NCBI RefSeq assembly: GCF_030317115.1
Contig: NZ_JASZYF010000003.1
Coordinates: forward strand, 62,001 to 126,000
DNA from: Variovorax gracilis
Lineage (GTDB): Bacteria; Pseudomonadota; Gammaproteobacteria; Burkholderiales; Burkholderiaceae_C
Length of the DNA: 64,000 bases
Direction of reading: 5' to 3'
This document shows, piece after piece, positions 58,854 through 64,000 of the stretch. The notes beneath the pieces are model-generated. The model had not been told where the DNA came from, did not search any database, and worked only from the letters and a program-made list of their open reading frames with translations. Position 1 is the first letter of the stretch. Each line of letters opens with the position of its first letter. Position numbers and translations under genes: made by a program.

Positions 58854-59459
58854 TCAGGCCGACCCCGCCACCGCGTAGATCAGCGCCCCTCCGCGCAACA
58901 GTTCGATCACCGTATCTCGATCCGCCGACGAAAAGACCATGCATCCGTCGCTGCGCCCCGCCTTGCCATACAGCGCGACGAACTCCGGCTCGACGTACCA
59001 CTGCGCGTGGATGACGATCAGGCGCTTGTAGGCATTGCCGTTCGTCGGCGACAGGCCACGCAGGCGCATGGAGAGCCCGTTGCCCTCCGTGGGGCTCATG
59101 TAGATCTCGTCGGTCCTGAACAGGCCGATGCTGCTGGCGAAGCTGTCGACCACATCCAGGAAGATCTGCGGGATGCCGTCGTTGTCTTCCGGCTCGGACC
59201 CGATGCCATGCGCCACCACGAAACTGTGAGCGATGGTCCGGGTCGATCGGTCAATCACATGAAAGCGCGGCAGGCTCGAGTGCACCGAATAGTCCAGCAC
59301 CGCGCAAAAAGGATGCTCGGAAGGCTGCTCCAGCACATAGGCGACGGCAGGCTCCAGCAGCGGCGAGCGCGCCGCTTGAGCCGACACCGGCGTCAGCGCC
59401 GGGGGACCGCAGCCCAGCACGGCGCCGAGGCCCGTTCGGAGCAGCCATCGCCTGTTCAC
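58854..59459 (-). CDS. L,D-transpeptidase-fold (YkuD_2-type) exported protein
   Basis: A 201-residue protein of the murein L,D-transpeptidase catalytic-domain-like family. The active site is H151 in IVIHAQWYVEPEF and C173 in GRSDGCMVFS. The N-terminus MNRRWLLRTGLGAVLGC is a signal with twin Arg and a possible lipobox (VLGC). Members of this family rarely have a tested function; peptidoglycan remodelling is inferred. It begins 18 bases before the end of the sulfatase gene, reading the same way. Confidence 0.85.
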   Translation of the reverse strand: MNRRWLLRTGLGAVLGCGPPALTPVSAQAARSPLLEPAVAYVLEQPSEHPFCAVLDYSVHSSLPRFHVIDRSTRTIAHSFVVAHGIGSEPEDNDGIPQIFLDVVDSFASSIGLFRTDEIYMSPTEGNGLSMRLRGLSPTNGNAYKRLIVIHAQWYVEPEFVALYGKAGRSDGCMVFSSADRDTVIELLRGGALIYAVAGSA

Positions 59460-59477
59460 ACGGCATCTCTCCTGCGC

Positions 59478-61082
59478 CTACTTGCCTTTCGAGGCCGCCG
59501 CGGCTTCCATCTTCTTGCGGATGTCGCCCATCATCACCTCCAGCACCGTCGCCGGATTGAAGCTGGGCGGGAACGAGCGTGGCGGGAACTCCTTGAAGGT
59601 CTCGGCGAACTTGAAGACCTCTTCCATCAGGCCGTACACCTGGCCGATGTGATTGAGCTGCCAGTCCCAGAAGGTATTGGACGTGATGTCCGCGCGTTCG
59701 AACGGGTCCTGGAAGAGGTTGAAGATCTTCTGCAGACGCAACTCGGTAAAGGGCTCCGCCCACACCTGCATGGTGCCGGGCACGCGCTGCTCGGCGCAGA
59801 CGTACTTGTAGTCGCCCTGCCGGATCGCCACGAGCAGGCCGTCGTCGTCGGTGTAGAAGAACAGACTGCGCGCACTCTTCGCGTCGCTCTTTCGCCCCGC
59901 CTTGCCGCTGACCTTGCGCAGGAAGCTTGACTGGTCATAGCCGTCGAGATGAACCTTGTAGGTCTTGCCGTTCGCCTTGTAGCCTTTCTTGAGCTTGCCG
60001 ACGATGTCGGGCTCCCCGGCGATGGAGCACAGCGTCGGAATCCAGTCGTTGTGACTCATCAGCTCGTTGGTGACCGTGCCGGGCTGGATCGTGCCGGGCC
60101 AGCGCGCAACGCAGGGCACACGGAAGGCGCCCTCCCAGTTGGTGTTCTTCTCGGAGCGGAAGTGCGTCATGGCACCGTCGGGCCACGAGTTCATGTGCGG
60201 GCCGTTGTCGGACGAATAGACGACGATCGTGTTGCTGGCGATGCCCATGTCGTCCAGCGCGTCGAGCAACGTGCCGACCGTGTCGTCGTGCTCGATCATG
60301 CCGTCGATGTATTCACTGTCGCCATGCTCGTAGCGGCCGCGATGCTCCGAGCGCACGTGCGTGCGCAAGTGCATGCGGGTCGAGTTGAACCAGACGAAGA
60401 AGGGCTTGCCCGCAGTGTTCTGGCGCTTCATGAAGTCGATCGCGGCCGTCGAGGTCTCGTCGTCGATGGTTTCCATGCGCTTCTTGGTCAGCGGCCCGGT
60501 GTCCTCGATGGTCTGCTTGCCGACCTTGCCGAAGCGCGGATCGACCGTCCGGTCGTCCTTGCCGGTGGCCTTGCAGTGCAACACGCCGCGCGGACCGAAC
60601 TTCGCCAGGTACGCCGGATCCTTCGGGTAGTCGGGAAGCTCCGGCTCCTCTTCGGCGTTCAGGTGATAGAGGTTGCCGAGGAACTCGTCGAAGCCATTGA
60701 CCGTGGGCAGGCTCTCGTTGCGGTCGCCCACGTGGTTCTTGCCGAACTGTCCGGTCGCGTAGCCGAGGTTCTGGAGCAATCCGCCGATTGACGGATCGAG
60801 CTGGCTCATCCCCATCGGTGCCCCCGGGAAGCCGACCTTGGTGAGGCCGCTGCGCAGTCCATGCTGTCCGGTCAGGAAGGCCGCGCGGCCGGCAGTGCAA
60901 CTCTGTTCGCCGTAGTAGTGCAGGAAACGGACACCCTCGTTCGCGATGCGGTCGATGTTGGGCGTCTCGTAGCCCATGATGCCGTCGCTGTACGCGCTGA
61001 TGTTCGTCACGCCGATGTCGTCACCCCAGATGACGAGGATGTTGGGTTTGTCGGTCGCGCGTCGCGCAGACTTGGTCGCCAT
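59478..61082 (-). CDS. Type I sulfatase (arylsulfatase family)
   Basis: Alkaline-phosphatase-fold sulfatase of 534 residues. The formylglycine site is C62-T-A-G-R in SCTAGRAAFLTG; metal ligands are the WGDDIG Asp pair and SSDNGPH; KNHVGDR and the later NWEGAFRVPCVARWPG are typical. No signal peptide is visible, so it may be cytoplasmic. No formylglycine-generating enzyme gene is in the window. Start at 61082 with GCAGGAG in front. Confidence 0.92.
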   Translation of the reverse strand: MATKSARRATDKPNILVIWGDDIGVTNISAYSDGIMGYETPNIDRIANEGVRFLHYYGEQSCTAGRAAFLTGQHGLRSGLTKVGFPGAPMGMSQLDPSIGGLLQNLGYATGQFGKNHVGDRNESLPTVNGFDEFLGNLYHLNAEEEPELPDYPKDPAYLAKFGPRGVLHCKATGKDDRTVDPRFGKVGKQTIEDTGPLTKKRMETIDDETSTAAIDFMKRQNTAGKPFFVWFNSTRMHLRTHVRSEHRGRYEHGDSEYIDGMIEHDDTVGTLLDALDDMGIASNTIVVYSSDNGPHMNSWPDGAMTHFRSEKNTNWEGAFRVPCVARWPGTIQPGTVTNELMSHNDWIPTLCSIAGEPDIVGKLKKGYKANGKTYKVHLDGYDQSSFLRKVSGKAGRKSDAKSARSLFFYTDDDGLLVAIRQGDYKYVCAEQRVPGTMQVWAEPFTELRLQKIFNLFQDPFERADITSNTFWDWQLNHIGQVYGLMEEVFKFAETFKEFPPRSFPPSFNPATVLEVMMGDIRKKMEAAAASKGK

Positions 61083-61146
61083 CGGGTACTCCTGCATTGG
61101 GTTGTCTAGCCCGACGCACCCTAACTACTTCCCGGTGGAAATTGAA

Positions 61147-61162
61147 TTGCACTTTGGTGCAA
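61147..61162. promoter_or_regulatory. Palindrome upstream of the sulfatase gene
   Basis: TTGCAC and GTGCAA face each other across TTTG in the 97-base gap between the alpha/beta hydrolase stop and the sulfatase start. A 16-base perfect inverted repeat in a promoter-sized gap suggests an operator. The spacing is too short for an NtrC site (GCAC-N7-GTGC). Confidence 0.4.
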
Positions 61163-61179
61163 CGGGTGGCCGGAGCGGC

Positions 61180-62028
61180 TCAGAGGCCCAGGAGTTTCAG
61201 CGCCCAACGATGCGTGGTCGACTGCGGCCTGGCGAGTTCGTGGAGCACGTCCATGTGGTTGCGGCCCGCCTCGATCTCCGAGGCGATCACCACGCGCGGA
61301 CCCCATGCCTTGGCGATCAGGTTCGCCTGACGATGGAACTCCTCGCTTTCGTCGCCGCCCACCACCGTCACCAGCGAGCCGCGCGAAGGTGCGGGCATCG
61401 CAGCCGGACTGAGGCGCAGTGCCGACGCTGCGGTCAGGCCGATGTCAGGTGCGAGGAAGGGTGCATGCCGAAGCGGCTCCAGGTCGTAGACGCCCGAGAT
61501 CGACAGCGCCGACTTCACCAGGTCCGCGGGAAGGTCCGAAGCCACCGTCTTCCAGTTGCACGCCAGCAGCATCGCCGCCAGATGCCCGCCTGCGGAATGC
61601 CCCGCCACGACGATACGCCGCGGGTCGCCGCCATGCGCCGCCGAGTGGCGAAAGACCCAGGCCAGTGCCTTGACGAGCTGCCGCACGATGTGCTCGATGC
61701 TCACGGCGGGACACAGCGCGTAGTTGAGGTTGACGACCATCGCGCCCGCATCCGCCAGCGGCGGCGCGACGAAGGCGTGGTCCCGCTTGTCGAGGGCGCG
61801 CCAATAACCACCGTGGATGTAGACGAACACAGGCGCATCGGTGCCGGCGGGGAGCATGTCGAGCCGTTCAGTCGGGTCGTCTCCGTACGCCACGTCGAAC
61901 ACCCAGCCCGGCCGGGCCAGCGCGCGCGCCGATGCATCGGCCCAGTGCCGGAGGATCGCCGGATGTCCGGGAATGCGTGCGCGGTTGTTGTACTGGGCGT
62001 CGAACCACTCGGGCGATCGATCAGGCAT
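61180..62028 (-). CDS. Alpha/beta hydrolase (kynurenine formamidase-like group)
   Basis: Hydrolase of 282 residues. The opening PEWFDAQYNNRARIPGHPAI, the oxyanion motif VYIHGGYWR, the nucleophile elbow VAGHSAGGH and the catalytic His in GRNHMDVLHEL place it in the esterase/formamidase-like branch. Formamidase activity is not assured. It lies nine bases after a TetR gene in the same direction, so it is probably its co-transcribed target. Confidence 0.88.
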   Translation of the reverse strand: MPDRSPEWFDAQYNNRARIPGHPAILRHWADASARALARPGWVFDVAYGDDPTERLDMLPAGTDAPVFVYIHGGYWRALDKRDHAFVAPPLADAGAMVVNLNYALCPAVSIEHIVRQLVKALAWVFRHSAAHGGDPRRIVVAGHSAGGHLAAMLLACNWKTVASDLPADLVKSALSISGVYDLEPLRHAPFLAPDIGLTAASALRLSPAAMPAPSRGSLVTVVGGDESEEFHRQANLIAKAWGPRVVIASEIEAGRNHMDVLHELARPQSTTHRWALKLLGL

Positions 62029-62037
62029 GGAGAGTCC

Positions 62038-62703
62038 TCAACTCGTCTTGCGCTTCGGCGGCGGCTTCTGCTCGGACTCCCGCAGCGCCGCGTCGATCAG
62101 TGCATCGGCCATCCACAGCGCGGTGCGCTCGACCTCGCGATCGCGCAGGCCCCAGATGTCCTTGAGGATCACGTAGGGCTCGATGCCGTAAACGACCGAG
62201 AGCGCGTGATGCAGCCGGTCGCGCACCGCAGGCCGCATCAGCGGCGCGAGCGGCTCGATCGCGTGCTGGAGGATTCGCACGCGATGGCCGCGCCGATACG
62301 GCTCTTCCTCCAGCAGCCCCGCGCGCTCCAGGCCCCATTGCTCCAGCGACAGTTGCGCCGCGGCGCGCAGTTGCGCCTCGAATTCCTTGAAGCGCGGAAA
62401 GGTCTGCAGGAACAACTCGTGCACCCGCTCGCGCCCGTTCGGGTTGTCCGAAGCGAGCCTTCGCACCGGTCCGAGCGAGCTGTCGATCACTGCGGTCACC
62501 AGCGCGCTGCGGCTCGGGAAGTAGCGGTACGCGGTGGCGCGCGAGACCTTCGACCGCGCCGCGCACTCGGCCACCGACGGAATGTGACCGCTCTCCTGGA
62601 TGATGGTCATGGCGGTGTCGAGCAGCAAGCGGAAGGTCGCGGCCCTGACGCCGCGCTCGGGGGGTGTCGGGGGTTCGCTCAGCTTGTGCTTCAGTCGGGC
62701 CAT
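62038..62703 (-). CDS. TetR/AcrR-family transcriptional regulator
   Basis: Regulator of 221 residues. The N-terminal helix-turn-helix reads LLLDTAMTIIQESGHIPSVA followed by AARSKVSRATAYRYFPSRSAL; the rest is a helical ligand-binding domain. It heads an operon with the alpha/beta hydrolase and is divergent from the FAH-family gene, with a perfect palindrome between them. Confidence 0.92.
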   Translation of the reverse strand: MARLKHKLSEPPTPPERGVRAATFRLLLDTAMTIIQESGHIPSVAECAARSKVSRATAYRYFPSRSALVTAVIDSSLGPVRRLASDNPNGRERVHELFLQTFPRFKEFEAQLRAAAQLSLEQWGLERAGLLEEEPYRRGHRVRILQHAIEPLAPLMRPAVRDRLHHALSVVYGIEPYVILKDIWGLRDREVERTALWMADALIDAALRESEQKPPPKRKTS

Positions 62704-62782
62704 GGGGTTTGTACGGGGCTCGGAAGGGCCTGGAATCTATTGTGAACAGCTGTGGCCGGACCGTATGATGCAGCGATCCCGA

Positions 62783-62802
62783 TTTGAGACGCAAGTCTCA
62801 AA
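62783..62802. promoter_or_regulatory. Perfect operator palindrome between TetR and the FAH-family gene
   Basis: TTTGAGACGCAAGTCTCAAA is an 8-4-8 inverted repeat with no mismatch, 80 bases from each of the two divergent start codons. Half-site length and position fit a TetR-family dimer controlling both directions. A shorter related GAGACTT occurs at 62813-62819. Confidence 0.7.
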
Positions 62803-62882
62803 CCTGACATCCGAGACTTCCGAGATCCCGTGGCAACTGGTGCACTCCAGCAAGACCGCGGGACCCCATGGAGACAAAGTCG

Positions 62883-63755
62883 ATGCGTTTGGCCAGTTGG
62901 AATTGGGGTGGTCGCGACTGCGTGGGCACGATCTCGCCGGACGGGCGTGAAGCCACGCCGCTGGGCGTTCGCGACGCATCGCTCGGCGCCCTGCCGCTGA
63001 TCCAGGCGCTGGCGCGCGGCGAGCCGATGCCGCAGCCTTCGGGCGTGCGCCTGCCGGTCGAGCTCGTCACCCTCCGCGCGCCCTTGCCGCGTCCGCTGCG
63101 AAGCCTGTTCTGCGTCGGACGCAACTACCGCGCGCATGCCGCCGAGCTGGCCGGCTCGGTGTTCCGCTCTGCCATGCCCGAGAGCGACCCCTGGCCCATC
63201 GTCTTTGGCAAGCTGGGCGAATGCGTGGTCGGACCGCACGACGCGGTGCGCCTGCCCTCGCCCGCCGCCTCGGTGCAGATCGACTACGAATCCGAGCTCG
63301 CCGTCGTCATCGGCCGCGGCGGCCGCGACATTCCCGCGTCACGGGCGATGGACCATGTGTTCGGCTACACGATCGTCAACGACGTGACCGCGCGCGACGT
63401 GCAGATGCGCCACCAGCAATGGGACCTGGGCAAGAGCTTCGATACCTTCTGCCCGATGGGCCCGTGGATCGTGACGGGCGACGAAGTCGACGGCCGCGCG
63501 ACCCGCGTTCGCGGCTGGGTCAACGGCGCGCTGCGGCAGGACGGACAGACCCGCGACATGATCTTCGACATCCCCACGCTGATCGAGACTTGCTCGCGCG
63601 GCATCACGCTGCACCCCGGCGACGTCATTGCCACCGGGACGCCCTCCGGCGTGGGCATGGGCCTGGACCCGCCGCAATGGCTGAAGTCGGGCGACGTGGT
63701 GCGCATCGAGATCGACGGCGTCGGCGTCATCGAGAACCGGTTCGAACCATCATGA
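62883..63755 (+). CDS. Fumarylacetoacetate hydrolase-family enzyme
   Basis: Cytoplasmic enzyme of 290 residues of the FAH superfamily, which breaks C-C bonds in 2-hydroxy-dienoate or acylpyruvate intermediates of aromatic degradation. Metal-binding acids are in QIDYESELAVVIG and the family motifs VFGYTIVNDVTARDVQ and VIATGTPSGVGMG are present. I prefer the ATG at 62883, with GGAG ten bases upstream, over the one five codons earlier. Its stop overlaps the next gene's ATG. Confidence 0.92.
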   Translation: MRLASWNWGGRDCVGTISPDGREATPLGVRDASLGALPLIQALARGEPMPQPSGVRLPVELVTLRAPLPRPLRSLFCVGRNYRAHAAELAGSVFRSAMPESDPWPIVFGKLGECVVGPHDAVRLPSPAASVQIDYESELAVVIGRGGRDIPASRAMDHVFGYTIVNDVTARDVQMRHQQWDLGKSFDTFCPMGPWIVTGDEVDGRATRVRGWVNGALRQDGQTRDMIFDIPTLIETCSRGITLHPGDVIATGTPSGVGMGLDPPQWLKSGDVVRIEIDGVGVIENRFEPS

Positions 63756-64000
63756 GCTTTCAGCTGATCGACCGCATCGCGGTGGAAGAGGAAGGCGAAG
63801 GCCCCGCCGTCGTCTGCGTGCATGGGCTGGGCGGCACCTCCAACACCTGGACGCCGCTGATGCCTGCGCTGGCGCGGCACCGGGTGATCCGCGTCGACCT
63901 GCCGGGCAGCGGACGCTCGCACCGGGCCGAAGGCGATTTGTCGATCGCGCGCTACGTCGAGACCTTGCTCGACATCTGCGAGCGCCTGAACGTCTCGCGC
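63752..64000 (+). CDS. Alpha/beta hydrolase (5' part; continues past the window)
   Basis: The first 83 codons of an alpha/beta hydrolase. VVCVHGLGGTSNTW is the oxyanion motif and VIRVDLPGSGRSHRAEG the following loop, as in lactonases and C-C hydrolases of aromatic degradation. The nucleophile elbow lies outside the window. The ATG overlaps the FAH-family stop by four bases (ATGA), so the two are coupled and probably consecutive steps of one route. Confidence 0.85.
   Translation, partial: MSFQLIDRIAVEEEGEGPAVVCVHGLGGTSNTWTPLMPALARHRVIRVDLPGSGRSHRAEGDLSIARYVETLLDICERLNVSR

Noticed and set aside
61147..61162. Reading the TTGCAC/GTGCAA palindrome as an NtrC site
   Set aside because: NtrC sites have GCAC and GTGC about seven bases apart; here they are four apart.

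Overview
The window is a high-GC, gene-dense stretch of chromosome. It looks like a Burkholderiales bacterium of the family Comamonadaceae (Variovorax- or Ramlibacter-like). This rests on the gene order (pilMNOPQ-aroK-aroB-dgt divergent from mrcA; lptM-lysA; resB-ccsA next to cytochrome c4 and engB), on haem biogenesis by System II, on MsrPQ, and on protein style; I made no database comparison. I see no insertion sequence, prophage, CRISPR array, rRNA or tRNA. No stretch over about 270 bases lacks a gene.

Region by region. Bases 1-9153 (minus) hold an MFS transporter cut by the window edge, then dgt, aroB, aroK and the type IV pilus operon pilMNOPQ. Bases 9383-13670 hold the bifunctional peptidoglycan synthase mrcA, frataxin cyaY, the LptD-assembly lipoprotein lptM and lysA. 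Bases 13648-19650 (minus) form a periplasmic redox block: msrPQ, ccsA/resB and a dihaem cytochrome c4. Bases 19721-24569 hold engB, an epoxide-hydrolase-like protein, two lipid A acyltransferases, and metK behind an apparent SAM-II riboswitch. Bases 24589-30969 (minus) are an iron-uptake block: a Fur-box promoter, a siderophore receptor, a PepSY membrane protein, a tiny membrane protein, a second TonB receptor and a phosphoribosyltransferase. Bases 31117-37600 hold a phospholipase D-family lipoprotein and a gndA-tkt-pgm sugar-phosphate operon. Bases 37732-43085 hold an orphan NarL-type regulator, three small envelope proteins, a TetR regulator with two DNA-binding domains, and an SDR plus acyl-CoA dehydrogenase pair.

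Bases 43110-50113 (minus) hold a homoserine dehydrogenase behind what looks like a threonine-sensing leader-peptide attenuator, then a crotonase and livHMGFK transport genes. Bases 50298-53428 hold a DUF3297 protein and a three-gene set (class II DAHP synthase, class II aldolase, 2OG-oxygenase-like protein) that may be a small unrecognised biosynthetic unit. Bases 53471-64000 are accessory: a giant membrane patatin divergent from an SGNH hydrolase, a GNAT-like protein, an L,D-transpeptidase-fold protein, a sulfatase, and a TetR-controlled divergent pair of operons carrying alpha/beta hydrolases and a fumarylacetoacetate hydrolase (FAH)-family enzyme.

The two best non-coding signals are the SAM-II-type pseudoknot with a Shine-Dalgarno-hiding hairpin in front of metK, and the leader peptide plus terminator in front of hom. 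Both control the aspartate/methionine pathway. All functional calls come from reading motifs and context; none was checked by a search.
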